Assembly (NCBI RefSeq): GCF_025698545.1
Contig: NC_068567.1
Location: forward strand, 56,425,371-56,489,370
DNA: 64,000 bases
Reading direction: 5' to 3'
Source: Gossypium raimondii
Lineage: Eukaryota > Streptophyta > Magnoliopsida > Malvales > Malvaceae
The position numbers and the translations under genes were made by a program. This document shows positions 26,368 to 38,875 of this stretch, in pieces. The notes beneath the pieces are model-generated. The model was given only the letters and a program-made list of their open reading frames with translations, did no database searches and had not been told where the DNA came from. How positions within the stretch are numbered: position 1 is the first letter of the stretch; every line of letters starts with the position of its first letter.

Positions 26368-27753
26368 TGTAACATCTCTAACCCACATCTGTCACTGAAA
26401 TAGGTTTCAGAGCATTACCAATCAAACAAACATAATTTCAAAACATTTCATATCATATAATATTCAAGTCAAAATCAATCAAACTCATACATATTGTCCC
26501 TTATTCGAGCCCTCGAGGCCCAAACTACATTATAGAAACAAATCGGGACTAATTCAGAAACTCAGAGAATTTTTTTTGTAGAATATTAAAAAATTTTCAA
26601 AGCTGCAGGGTTCACACGACCGTGTGGTAAGGCCGTGTGACTCACACGATCAGGAGATATGCTCGTGTATCAGGCCGTGTGGGCATTCGAAATAAGGACA
26701 CACGACCTTGTCCCAGCCCGTGTCTATACCCGTGTAACTCTCTAACTTGGGTTACACGGCCAATCCCCACGCCCGTGTGCCGGACTGTGTGCCCTATCGA
26801 AATGGCTTCGCACATCCGTGTACTAGTCGTATGTCTCACACGGCCCAGTCATACGCCTATGTGTTTGGTCGTGTGGACTCAATATGTACATTTAACAACA
26901 AGTTTACCATTCCCTACAAGCTTACACACTAAGCAACTCAAAAACCATTCGTTTAACCAATTCAAAACACAAACAAACATATCCAAAACATGTCAAAACA
27001 ATCATCCTAGATGTCTAACCAATGTACCCTCATAGGTACCACAATTATATCCTCAAAGCATATCAATGAAACATCAATCAAATCTAATTTGTAAACATGG
27101 AAAACTCAATCTATTTACCCATTACATGTTCATTTAAACATTAACTTAATTATGCCATAATATGACCTCAAACATAAACACATATTTATATGTATATAAC
27201 CATTCAATATTAACTTATAATCTTATTTACAAACAGTTCACAAAATGATTAATATTTAGACACCCTAGGTACATGCCGATAAAAGAAAAATATCACCACG
27301 TTTGAGTTCGGGACCGTTGTTGGATGTTTGAATCGTGATCAAAATTAAGTACTTAACCAATTGAGCTTTGAACTTCAAAACACTAATTTCTCCTTCCTTT
27401 CTTTCCCTTTTTCTTTTCTTTCTTTTCTCCTTGTTTCGCTTTTTATCCTGCTTCTTTCTATTTCTTTTTGTTTCTTTTATTTGTTATATTTACTTATTTA
27501 ATATATAATATAACATATATACTTAATAATTAAGATATAATATTATAATATTATAATATATATTTTAACTTTAAGTTTTATAAATATCTATCTTATGTCG
27601 CCTCAATTATGACAGTTGGCTTAATTGCTTATTTAGTCTATTTAATTTTTCTTTAATCTATAATTCAACTTTCACTCTTTATGCAATTTAGTCCTTTTAC
27701 CTAATTACTCTTAATTCAAGCAAATTCACCTAACCAAAACCTAATTAACTACA
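26368..27753 (-). repeat. Right (5') LTR of the outer chromovirus, first part
   Basis: Starts TGTAACATCTCTAACCC and parallels the left LTR to CTAATTAACTACA, where the inner element interrupts it. The remaining 70-odd bases continue at 38044-38116 (ACAACTAGC... to GTCATTG). The CCGTGTG-rich section is at 26617-26875. Confidence 0.85.
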
Positions 27754-30491
27754 TGTAATGGCCCAAATTTGAGGTTATCGGAATAGTGGTTTCGAGACCA
27801 CAAATCCGATGAGAAAAATTTTATTTTTCTTATATTTTTATGGTCTACAATTTCACAAAATGATTTCGTGAAAATTTCGTTCGAAAATTTCGACGTTTGG
27901 GCACTCAATTTAGTCAAAAGGACTAAATTGTAAAAGTGCAAAAGTTGAGTTCTACATGTTAGAGGTGTCCAATTGTTATGAAACTTTAAATTGGAGGTCC
28001 TTATATGGTAATTATACCATTGGTAACTTGGTAGACAAAATGGACATGAGATAAGTGAAATAGAAAATTTTAAGTTAGGGGCAATTTGGTAATCTAGTAA
28101 TTAAAATGAATTAAAAGGAAAAAGATGACAAATTATGCTCATCTTCTTCATATGAACGAAATCAGCAAGGGGAAGCCATAGTTAGGGTTTTCAAGCTTCC
28201 AAGCTCCATAGTAAGTGATCCCAAGCCCGCTTTTAATGTTCTTTACGCTTTTGAGATCCCTAGCTTAATTTAGCTTATTCTAGCAATAATTTAACCTAGG
28301 GTTTATATTTGGAAAAATACCCATAGGTGAAAAGTGTTTATTTTGATGTTTTATGATAGAATATAAAGCTAGAAATTATGTTAAACAACTTTTGCTAAGC
28401 GATTTTAAGTGAAAACGAGTAAAACGACATAATCGGTAAAAATACCTAATGTTCATAAGTACATGTTAGAGTGGGAATTTGATGTTGCCATAGAAGGAAA
28501 AATGTTCATAATGTTATAAAACATAAGAATAAGAGATGAAGTTTAATTTTCGAGCCTTGGGGCAAAAATGTAATTATGTAAAAGTTTAGGGCAAAATGGT
28601 AATTTTGAAAAGTTAGAGTCGAGGGCTGTTTTGATGAATGTGATTATTAAATAAGTTAAATTTACTATTTTAGATCAAGAAGTACGAAACTCGAGGTTAG
28701 ACAAAGGGAAGAATAAAGTTGAAGACTAAGTTGGTGAATTTGGCTATAATTGGTACCGAGGTAAGTTTACGGTAAATAAATGCAATATTTCAATATTTAT
28801 TATTAATGCTGTTAATTTCCAGCAATTATGAATTTATTTTATGAATTTATTTGATGATGATCCAAGCATGAAATGATAGAGACTTAAAATTTAAAAGTCC
28901 CGTTGATACATAAGGATGGTACTGGATACGAATGTCATGACATTTGGGTAAAGAGATCCCATGTAAGACCATGTCTGGGACATGGCATTGGCACCGAGAT
29001 GAGAGGTCCCATGTAAGACCATGTCTGGGACATGGCATTGGCACCGAGATGAGAGGTCCCATGTAAGACCATGTCTGGGACATGGCGTTATATCGAGATG
29101 AGAGGTCCCTATAAGACCATGTCCGGACATGGCATGGGCACTGCCATGAGAACATCCCATGTAAGACCATGTCTGGGACATGGCTTTGGCATGTTATTAT
29201 CGAAAGAGACCCGAGTATCCTTATTATTCCAATGTAGCTCAACGGGCTTGTAAACGAATTATGTTCATGAAAGTTCGGTTTAAAGCATAAATGGCAAGCT
29301 CGTAAGTTATAAGAGTTAAGAACTTATTATACTATCAATTGATGTTCGACGATGCAGCAAGAGTTGAGTAAGTTATGCACACAAGTATTCTAAGTAAACA
29401 AGTAAGAGAACTAGTATGAGATTAACTAAAGAGTAAACTAGAGATATAGACATTGAGTTTAATTATTTAAGTTAAATATTGTTATTTATTTGCTAGTAAA
29501 CTTACTAAGCTTTATGCTTACTTCTTTTATTTCTCTTTCTCTTATAGTATTGCAAAGCTACTTCAAGGATCCTAAAGAAGTCGGAGATCGTCCACACTAT
29601 CAACTACAACTGCTTCGGTATTTTATATCGAAACACGTTTGAGTTATGGCATGTATAGGGATTTAGTTATTTTGTATGTTTGTAATGATGATTTTGCTAA
29701 TGAGTGATGTGTAAGTATTTGATGATGTATGGTCATTAAAATGGTTAAGGATGAAGGTGTTTGTTGTTATGAAAGATTAGGTGATAAATTATGCATGGAA
29801 ATCATGAAAGGATAAAATTTTGCAAAGAAACAGAATTCAGGCAGCACAGTGACGTGAATTTGAAAAATCACCCAAGATAGTATAAAATTAATTAGAGGGT
29901 GAATGATATATGGAATTAAAGCTTGTTGAGTCTATTTTCATAGAAAAATAACGGTGTAGCAAAAGGAAATTTATATTTTAAGATATGTGAATTTTAGTAA
30001 GATAGGGTCAGAACTGTTTTGGAGTCCCCTGTTCTGAGTTTAGAAAATAATTACAAATTGTAAAAAAATGGTTATGAGTTGAAATTTACATGCTTAGATT
30101 CCTTAATGAGTCTATTTTCTGTATAAACAAGTAATAACTTCATATGAAAATCCTACAGTGAGAAAACTTATTTTTAGTAACAAGAGGTCAGAATAGTCGA
30201 ATGGTGAAACAGGGAGACTTTAACTAATAAACTGTACTAATTGGCTGAACCAAAATTCTAAAAATTTTATGGTGAGTAGATATATGAGTCTAGTTTCAGG
30301 GAAAATTTACGGAATTAAATTTCGAGTTCTGTAGCTCAAGTTATAATTAATTTAGTAACTGCTGTGCGATTGGACAGATTTGCTGTAAATAGTGAAATAA
30401 ATTTTCAAACCTAGTTTTTATGCTCAATTGGTAAGATAAGCTAAGTAATGCCTCGTGCTCGACTCGAAACGGTCTCGGTAAGGGTGTTACA
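27754..30491 (+). repeat. 5' LTR of the inner chromovirus
   Basis: Runs from TGTAATGGCCCAAATTTGAG to AGGGTGTTACA. It contains a five-copy ~50-bp tandem array at 28952-29185. Confidence 0.95.
28952..29185 (+). repeat. ~50-bp tandem array in the 5' LTR
   Basis: Five units, each centred on the hairpin word CCATGTCTGGGACATGG. Unit anchors are at 28963, 29013, 29063, 29112 and 29161. The same array recurs in the 3' LTR at 36493-36725. Confidence 0.9.
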
Positions 30492-30497
30492 TTTTAT

Positions 30498-30511
30498 TGG
30501 TATCGAGCAGG
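30498..30511 (+). other. Primer binding site of the inner chromovirus
   Basis: TGGTATCGAGCAGG lies six bases after the LTR end. It equals the initiator Met tRNA site TGGTATCAGAGC with a one-base deletion. Confidence 0.75.
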
Positions 30512-30626
30512 TTTAGTCGGTTCTCGAAATATGCAGATGAATAAGAGTCTACCTATACATGCCATACTTATATATTTTTTGATAGTGTGACGACTCGACG
30601 ATTTTAAAATGTTTTCTTTTATAGTT

Positions 30627-33600
30627 ATGGATCCTGAACGAGCTAGTACAGATGAAGTAGAGAGTAATGCGCCTATTCCCGCAGAAGGGACGGTGCCATC
30701 GAGATGTTAATGTTAGTGAAAGACCTGCATCAGATAGACAGGGAGGAGGAGCTAGAGAAGCCTTCTTCCAAGCCATGATCGATTGGTTTGCCGAGTTCGT
30801 TCAGATGAATCCGGTGTAAGACCTCCACCCCCTCAAGATTCACAGGTTCCCCATGTAGCTTCCCCACCTGCAGTATAATTATCGTGAGAGACCACTGTTG
30901 ATAAGATTAGGAAGCAAGGGGTGAAGAATTTCGGCTACCAAAGATGATGATGCGTAAAAGCGAATTCGGCTTGAGAATACCATCGTGGTTTTGAAGAATT
31001 ATCTTGTACACCAGAAGAATGTATGAAGTGTGTGGTCTCACTTCTCAGAGATTCAGCTTATCATTGGTGGAAGACTCTCGTGTCTATAGTACCGAGTGAG
31101 AGGGTTACTTGGGATTTCTTTCAGGAGAAGTTTCGAAAGAAGTACATCAGCCAGAGATTTATAGATCAGAAAAGGAAGGAGTTTCTTGAGCTAAAACAAG
31201 GTAAGATGTCCGTGACTGAATATGAACGCGAATTTGTCAGACTTAGTAAGTATGCTCGGGAATTTGTATCCACCGAAGCTAACATGTGCAAGAGATTTGA
31301 AGATGGGCTTAATGATGACATCCGACTATCAGTGGGTGTATTGGAAATCAGAGAGTTTGTTGTTCTGGTAGAAAGAGTTGGTAAAGCAGAAGATTTGCTA
31401 AAAGAAAAAGAGAAAAGCAAAACTGGAGCTGAAGCGCAGGATAAAAAGAAGAGGCAGATGAGTAAATCATTTCAGTCTATGTCTAAGAGGCCTAGGGAGC
31501 TCTCTAGCGGATCATATTTTCCACTAGATATCCCGGCCAAGGTAAGTAGAAGATTCGAGGGTTTTAGAGCTCAAACCACTACGGTTGCAAGGCACTTGGC
31601 AAGATTTCGACCTCCTAGGCCGGAATGTCCTCAATGTGGGAGATGCCACCCCGGAGAGTGTAGAGCAGGTGAAAATGTTTGTTTCAGATGTGGAGCGTCC
31701 GATCACTTTATTCGGGATTGTCCTGAAACAGCTAAAAGAGAAGAGATAACGAGTGTGAGATCAGGAAATGCTCCTACCAGAGGTAGACCGCAGAAAAATC
31801 CAGGAGTGGGAGCGAGTAATAGGAGTGCATCCAGAGATTCAGCAGCGAGATCAGATGTTAGAGCAACCGCGAGAACATATGCTATTCGTGCTCGTGAAGA
31901 GGCGTCCTCTCCTAATATAATTACGGGTACATTTTCTCTTTATGACACTAATGTTATTGCATTAATTGATCCTGGCTCTACACATTCATATATATGCACG
32001 ATATTAGTATTTGTTAAAAATTTGTCTGTTGAACCTACTGAATTTGTGGTTAAAGTCTCGAACCCACTGGACCAGTTTGTGATAGTGGATAAAGTTTATA
32101 AAAATTGTCCACTGATGGTAAAAGGTATTTGTTTCCCGGTTGACTTGATGTTATTGCCTTTTGATGAGTTTGATGTGATATTGGGCATGGATTGGTTAAC
32201 TCAGCATGATGCAGTAGTAAACTGTAGACAAAAATATGTTGTGTTGAAATGCCAGAATGGAGAATTACTTTGGGTTAAATCTAATTAGACAGAGGGATTA
32301 TCCGATATAATTTCAGTAATGTCAGCTCAGAGGTGTGTCAGAAAAGGGTATGATATTTATTTGGCGTATGTGTTGGATACTAAAGTATCTGAGTCAAAGA
32401 TATGAAGCGATGCCATTGTATGTGAATTTTCTGATGTGTTTCCAGAGGAATTACCGGGGTTGCCACCAGAAAGAGAAGTGGAATTTTCTATAGATCTGAT
32501 TCCGGGAACTACCCCAATTTCCATAGCTCTGTATCGTATGGCTCCTACAGAATTAAAAGAGTTAAAGGCACAGTTACAGGAACTTGTTGACAGAGGTTTT
32601 GTTCGTCCGAGTCATTCACCTTAGGGTGCTCCAGTTCTGTTTGTGAAAAAGAAAGACGGGTCTTTGAGATTGTGTATCGACTATCGGCAGCTCAATAAGG
32701 TAACTATAAAGAATAAGTACCCGTTGCCTCGAATTGATGACTTATTTGATCAACTGAAAGGTACCACAGTATTTTCAAAGATTGATCTCCGATCGGGTTA
32801 TTACCGATTCACGGGTAAAAGAGCGGATGTGCCAAAGACGACTTTCGAACCGGTATGGGCATTATGAGTTTCTGGTTATGCCGTTTGGGTTGACTAATGC
32901 ACTTGCAGTATTCATGGATTTGATGAACCGGATATTCAGACTGTATCTAGATAGGTTTGTAGTAGTTTTCATTGATGACATTTTAGTCTATTCTCGATGA
33001 AACCGAGCATGCGAACATTTGAAAATAGTGTTGCAAATTCTGCGTGAAAAGAAGCTTTATGCTAAATTCAGTAAATGTGAATTTTGGCTTCAAGAGGTAG
33101 GTTTTCTCGGACATATTGTATCTGCAGAAGGCATCAGGGTAGATCCGAGTAAAATCTCACTATTGTCAATTGGAGTCCACCAAAAATGTATCCGGGTTAG
33201 AAGTTTCTTGGGATTAATGGATATTATCGGAGATTTGTACAGGGGTTTTCTATGATAGCTTCTCCAATGACTCATTTATTACGTAAAGATGTTAAATTTG
33301 AATGGATGATAAATGCCAAGAAAGTTTTGACCGATTGAAGAAATTGTTGACTAAGCACTGTGTTAGTACAAATTGAATCGTAAGGAATTTATTATTTATA
33401 GTGATGCATCATTAAATGGTTTGGGTTGTGTCTTGATGCAAGAAGATAAAGTAATAGCCTATGCTTCAAGACAACTTAAGCCACATGAAAGAAACTACCC
33501 AGGTACATGATCTCGAATTAGTCGCTATTGTATTTGCATTGAAAATATGGCGGCATTATTTGTATGGTGAAAAGTGTCATATTTATACTGATCACAAAAG

Positions 33601-35262
33601 CTTGAAATATTTGATGACACAGAAAGATTTGAATTTGAGACAACGCAGGTGGCTTGAATTGATAAAGGATTATGATTTGGTTATTGATTACCATCCGGGT
33701 AAGGCTAACGTGGTAGCTGATGCTTTGAGCCGAAAATCTCTATTTGCTTTACGAGCTATGAATGCCCGGTTGTCACTGACTGATGATGGTTCAATCATAG
33801 CTGAAACGAAGGCTAAATCGATGTTTCGTCAACAACTATGTGAGGCTCAGAAAAATGATGAAAAGTTACAGGCTAAACGGGCACATTATGAGTCCGGTAA
33901 TTATTCAGAATTTCAGACTGGGACTGATGGTTGTTTATTATTTAGAGGTAGAGTATGTGTACCGAAGAATTCCGAGCTTATACAGAAGATTCTACACGAG
34001 GCCCATAGCGGTACTATGTCTGTACATCCGGGGAGTAATAAAATGTATAATGACTTGAAAAAGATGTATTGGTGGCCGGGTATGAAACGTGATATCTCTG
34101 AGTTTGTATCAAGATGTTTAGTATGTCAGCAGGTTAAAGCTGAACATCAGGTACCTTCGAGGTTGCTTCAACCAATCACTATACCGGAATGGAAATGGGA
34201 AAGAGTCACTATGGATTTTGTATCTGGGTTGCCGATGTCTCCAAAGAAGAAAGATGCCATTTGGGTAATTGTCGATCGATTGACAAAGTCCGCGACTTTA
34301 TCCCAAAGATGTATGGATTATTCTTTAGATAAATTGGTGAATTGTATATATCTCGAGATTGTTAGACTACATGGAGTGCCTGTCTCCATTATATCGCATG
34401 AGATCCCGATTTACGCCTCGCTTCTAGAACAAATTACAAGAAGCTTTGGGTACTCAGTTGTATTTCAAGATCGCATTTCATCCTCGCATGATGGCCAATC
34501 TGAGCGTGTAATTCAGGTATTGGAAGATATGCTCCGATGTTGCGTATTAGAGTTTCAAGGTAATTGGGAAAGGTGTCTACCTTTGATTGAATTTGCTTAC
34601 AATAACAGTTATCAGTCTAGTATTAAAATGGCTCCGTATGAAGCTTTGTATGGTAGAAAATGTAGAACACCGTTATATTGGACAGAGCTCAGTGAAAAGA
34701 AAATACACGGGGTTGATTTAATCCGAGAAACAGAAGAAAAAGTCAAGCTGATTCGAGATAGTCTAAAAGCAGCTTCCGATCGACAAAAGTCATATGCCGA
34801 TCTTAAACGAAGGGAGATTGAATTTCAAGTGGGTGATAAAGTATTCTTAAAAGTGTCTCCTTGGAAGAAAGTTCTCCGGTTCGGTCGAAAGGGTAAATTG
34901 AGTCCAAGATTTATCGGACCATATGAGATTATAGAAAGAATTGGACCAGTTGCTTACCGATTGGCTTTACCACCGGAACTCGACAAAATTCATAATGTAT
35001 TTCATGTATCTATGCTACGACGGTATCGATCAGATCCTTCACATGTTATTACTCCAATGAAGTAGAAATTCAAATGGATATGACTTATAATGAAGAACCT
35101 AAGTTAAAGTATTAGCACGAGAAACAAAGGAGCTTAGAAACAAAAGGTAACTGGTGAAAGTGCTATGGCAAAAGCACGGATTGAGGAAGCAACATAGGAA
35201 CCGGAAGAGACAATGAGGAAGCAATACCCGAATCTCTTTACTGGTAAGATTTTCGAGGACGA
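30627..35262 (+). pseudogene. gag-pol pseudogene of the inner chromovirus
   Basis: Gag starts at an ATG at 30627 but shifts frame within about 35 codons. A long open piece (31023-32288) carries the retrotransposon gag core, a CCHC knuckle (CFRCGASDHFIRDC) and protease with ALIDPGSTHSY in place of the usual DSG. Reverse transcriptase (about 32436-33255) has catalytic FIDDILVYS but is cut by a TAG at 32622 and several frameshifts. RNase H and integrase are open from 33461 to 35065, with the H2C2 zinc region intact; in the integrase core the second catalytic Asp region reads SHEIP rather than SDRDP. Chromodomain remnants follow to about 35262 with a TGG-to-TAG change. Not functional as read, although the LTRs are young. 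Confidence 0.88.
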
Positions 35263-35269
35263 AAATCCT

Positions 35270-35286
35270 AAAAAGGGGGGGAGAGT
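35270..35286 (+). other. Polypurine tract of the inner chromovirus
   Basis: AAAAAGGGGGGGAGAGT directly precedes the 3' LTR and would prime plus-strand synthesis. Confidence 0.85.
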
Positions 35287-38038
35287 TGTAATGGCCCAAA
35301 TTTGAGGTTATCGGAATAGTGGTTTCGAGACCACAAATCCGATGAGAAAAATTTTATTTTTCTTATATTTTTATGGTCTACAATTTCACAAAATGATTTC
35401 GTGAAAATTTCGTTCGAAAATTTCGACGTTTGGGCACTCAATTTAGTCAAAAGGACTAAATTGTAAAAGTGCAAAAGTTGAGTTCTACATGTTAGAGGTG
35501 TCCAATTGTTATGAAACTTTAAATTGGAGGTCCTTATATGGTAATTATACCATTGGTAACTTGGTAGACAAAATGGACATGAGATAAGTGAAATAGAAAA
35601 TTTTAAGTTAGGGGCAATTTGGTAATCTAGTAATTAAAATGAATTAAAAGGAAAAAGATGACAAATTATGCTCATCTTCTTCATATGAACGAAATCAGCA
35701 AGGGGAAGCCATAGTTAGGGTTTTCAAGCTTCCAAGCTCCATAGTAAGTGATCCCAAGCCCGCTTTTAATGTTCTTTACGTTTTGAGATCCCTTAGCTTA
35801 ATTTAGCTTATTCTAGCAATAATTTAACCTAGGGTTTATATTTGGAAAAATACCCATAGGTGAAAAGTGTTTATTTTGATGTTTTATGATAGAATATAAA
35901 GCTAGAAATTATGTTAAACAACTTTTGCTAAGCGATTTTAAGTGAAAACGAGTAAAACGACATAATCGGTAAAAATACCTAATGTTCATAAGTACATGTT
36001 AGAGTGGGAATTTGATGTTGCCATAGAAGGGAAAAATGTTCATAATGTTATAAAACATAAGAATAAGAGATGAAGTTTAATTTTCGAGCCTTGGGGCAAA
36101 AATGTAATTATGTAAAAGTTTAGGGGCAAAATGGTAATTTTGAAAAAGTTAGAGTCGAGGGCTGTTTTGATGAATGTGATTATTAAATAAGTTAAATTTA
36201 CTATTTTAGATCAAGAAGTACGAAACTCGAGGTTAGACAAAGGGAAGAATAAAGTTGAAGACTAAGTTGGTGAATTTGGCTATAATTGGTACCGAGGTAA
36301 GTTTACGGTAAATAAATGCAATATTTCAATATTTATTATTAATGCTGTTAATTTCCAGCAATTATGAATTTATTTTATGAATTTATTTGATGATGATCCA
36401 AGCATGAAATGATAGAGACTTAAAATTTAAAAGTCCCGTTGATACATAAGGATGGTACTGGATACGAATGTCATGACATTTGGGTAAAGAGATCCCATGT
36501 AAGACCATGTCTGGGACATGGCATTGGCACCGAGATGAGAGGTCCCATGTAAGACCATGTCTGGACATGGCATTGGCACCGAGATGAGAGGTCCCATGTA
36601 AGACCATGTCTGGGACATGGCGTTATATCGAGATGAGAGGTCCCCTATAAGACCATGTCTGGGACATGGCATGGGCACCGTCATGAGAACATCCCATGTA
36701 AGACCATGTCTGGGACATGGCTTTGGCATGTTATTATCAGAAGAGACCTGAGTATCCTTATTATTCCAATGTAGCTCAACGGGCTTGTAAACGAATTATG
36801 TTCATGAAAGTTCAGTTTAAAGCATAAATGGCAAGCTCAGGTAAGTTATAAGAGTTAAGAACTTATTATACTATCAATTGATGTTCGACGATGCAGCAAG
36901 AGTTGAGTAAGTTATGCACACAAGTATTCTAAGTAAACAAGTAAGAGAACTAGTATGAGATTAACTAAAGAGTAAACTAGAGATATAGACATTGAGTTTA
37001 ATTATTTAAGTTAAATATTGTTATTTATTTGCTAGTAAACTTACTAAGCTTTATGCTTACTTCTTTTATTTCTCTTTCTCTTATAGTATTGCAAAGCTAC
37101 TTCAAGGATCCTAAAGAAGTCGGAGATCGTCCACACTATCAACTACAACTGCTCGGTATTTTATATCGAAACACGTTTGAGTTATGGCATGTATAGGGAT
37201 TTAGTTATTTTGTATGTTTGTAATGATGATTTTGCTAATGAGTGATGTGTAAGTATTTGATGATGTATGGTCATTAAAATGGTTAAGGATGAAGGTGTTT
37301 GTTGTTATGAAAGATTAGGTGATAAATTATGCATGGAAATCATGAAAGGATAAAATTTTGCAAAGAAACAGAATTCAGGCAGTACAGTGACGTGAATTTG
37401 AAAAATCACCCAAGATAGTATAAAATTAATTAGAGGGTGAATGATATATGGAATTAAAGCTTGTTGAGTCTATTTTCATAGAAAAATAACGGTGTAGCAA
37501 AAGGAAATTTATATTTTAAGATATGTGAATTTTAGTAAGATAGGGTCAGAACTGTTTTTGGAGTCCCCTGTTCTGAGTTTAGAAAATAATTACAAATTGT
37601 AAAAAAATGGTTATGAGTTGAAATTTACATGCTTAGATTCCTTAATGAGTCTATTTTCTGTATAAACAAGTAATAACTTCATATGAAAATCCTACAGTGA
37701 GAAAACTTATTTTTAGTAACAAGAGGTCAGAATAGTCGAATGGTGAAACAGGGGAGACTTTAACTAATAAACTGTACTAATTGGCTGAACCAAAAATTCT
37801 AAAAATTTTATGGTGAGTAGATATATGAGTCTAGTTTCAGGGAAAATTTACGGAATTAAATTTCGAGTTCTGTAGCTCAAGTTATAATTAATTTAGTAAC
37901 TGCTGTGCGATTGGACAGATTTGCTGTAAATAGTGAAATAAATTTTCAAACCTAGTTTTTATGCTCCGAATTGGTAAGATAAGCTAAGTAATGCCTCGTG
38001 CTCGACTCCGGAAACGGTCTCGGGTAAGGGGTGTTACA
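35287..38038 (+). repeat. 3' LTR of the inner chromovirus
   Basis: Same start and end as the 5' LTR. It is slightly longer because of added single bases in homopolymers. Contains the tandem array at 36493-36725. Confidence 0.95.
36493..36725 (+). repeat. ~50-bp tandem array in the 3' LTR
   Basis: Five copies of the same CCATGTCTGGGACATGG-centred unit as in the 5' LTR, with one copy lacking a G. Confidence 0.9.
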
Positions 38039-38116
38039 CTACACAACTAGCTTCGTAAATATTTTTAGTAAATATTTACGAATCTGATTTACGGTAACGG
38101 AGTCTAAAAAATGTAT

Positions 38117-38875
38117 TTTTCGACACTCGTGACTACCGAGTCATTGTGTCTCATCGGCTAAACCGAAGTAAATTGGCACCTAGTGGCTCATAGAATATAT
38201 CCGAAGTAATAATTTGACACCCAGTGTCTCATCGACTCGAAGTTGAAGAAATCCCTGAACTCTTCCAATCCTATGGCATGCTATCTATATCCAACTCAGC
38301 CCGATACAGTTAATAGGGTTTCAATTCATTTTTCAAATACAGCCAATATTCAATTCAATTCAAATAATCAATATATATTCAATATATATACCAATTCAAT
38401 CAATATAAATTCAATAAATTCATCACGTACTAAATCAAGTCATTTCAATTGCAAAACACAATAATTCTCACCTCAACACTTACCATATACATTAAATTGA
38501 ATTATAACAATTAACAACTAAATTCAGATTAGAAATACCACTGAGTTTTTACTCAACAGACGTTTTGTTTTTCATGACGCAGTTAGGTACTTAATTTTGA
38601 TCGTCGATTCAGCATCCAACAACGGTCCCGAACTCAAATGTAGTGATGTTTATCATTTTTGTGTCGGCATGTACCTAAGGTGTCTAATTATTAGTCATTT
38701 TATGGATTGATTGTAAATAAGGGACAATAAGTATGAGTTTGATTGGTTTTGACTTGAATATTATATAATATGAAATGTTTTGAAAATATGTTTGTTTGAT
38801 TGGTAATGCTTCGAAACCCTATTCCGGCGACGAATGTGGATTAGGGGTGTTACAGTTTAGTAGTATCAAAACCGT
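38117..38875 (+). repeat. Inverted LTR-PBS fragment of the outer family
   Basis: 38590-38854 is the reverse complement of parts of the outer LTR (26368-26500 and 27240-27350), with the CCGTGTG-rich middle missing. It ends GGGGTGTTACA at 38854, followed by a degenerate primer-site-like sequence (TAGTATCAAAACC). It is a plus-strand remnant of a second copy. 38117-38590 is probably more LTR of a related element but is less certain. Confidence 0.65.

Larger units (their letters stand above)
27754..38038 (+). mobile_element. Inner Ty3/gypsy chromovirus, young insertion, plus strand
   Basis: Complete structure of 10,285 bp: LTRs of 2738 and 2752 bp, primer binding site, gag-pol, polypurine tract, and target duplication CTACA at 27749-27753 and 38039-38043. 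The duplication matches the uninterrupted sequence of the outer left LTR (ACTACACAACTAGC near 21526). The LTRs differ at only about 17 sites by eye, most of them one-base indels, so insertion was recent. Confidence 0.95.
20594..38116 (-). mobile_element. Outer Ty3/gypsy chromovirus (Tekay/Del type), minus strand, interrupted
   Basis: The left LTR (20594-21612) and right LTR (from 26368, resuming after 38043) enclose a decayed minus-strand gag-pol with a chromodomain. The right LTR is split by the inner element at 27754-38038. Its far end near 38116 matches the left LTR up to GTCATTG and then diverges, so the terminus and the target duplication are not resolved. Without the insertion the element would be about 7.2 kb. 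Confidence 0.85.

Noticed and set aside
28847-29242. Minus-strand frames of 131 and 96 codons with repeated SQTWSYMG-type peptides
   Set aside because: Produced by the 50-bp tandem array in the LTR, mirrored in the other LTR; no gene signals.
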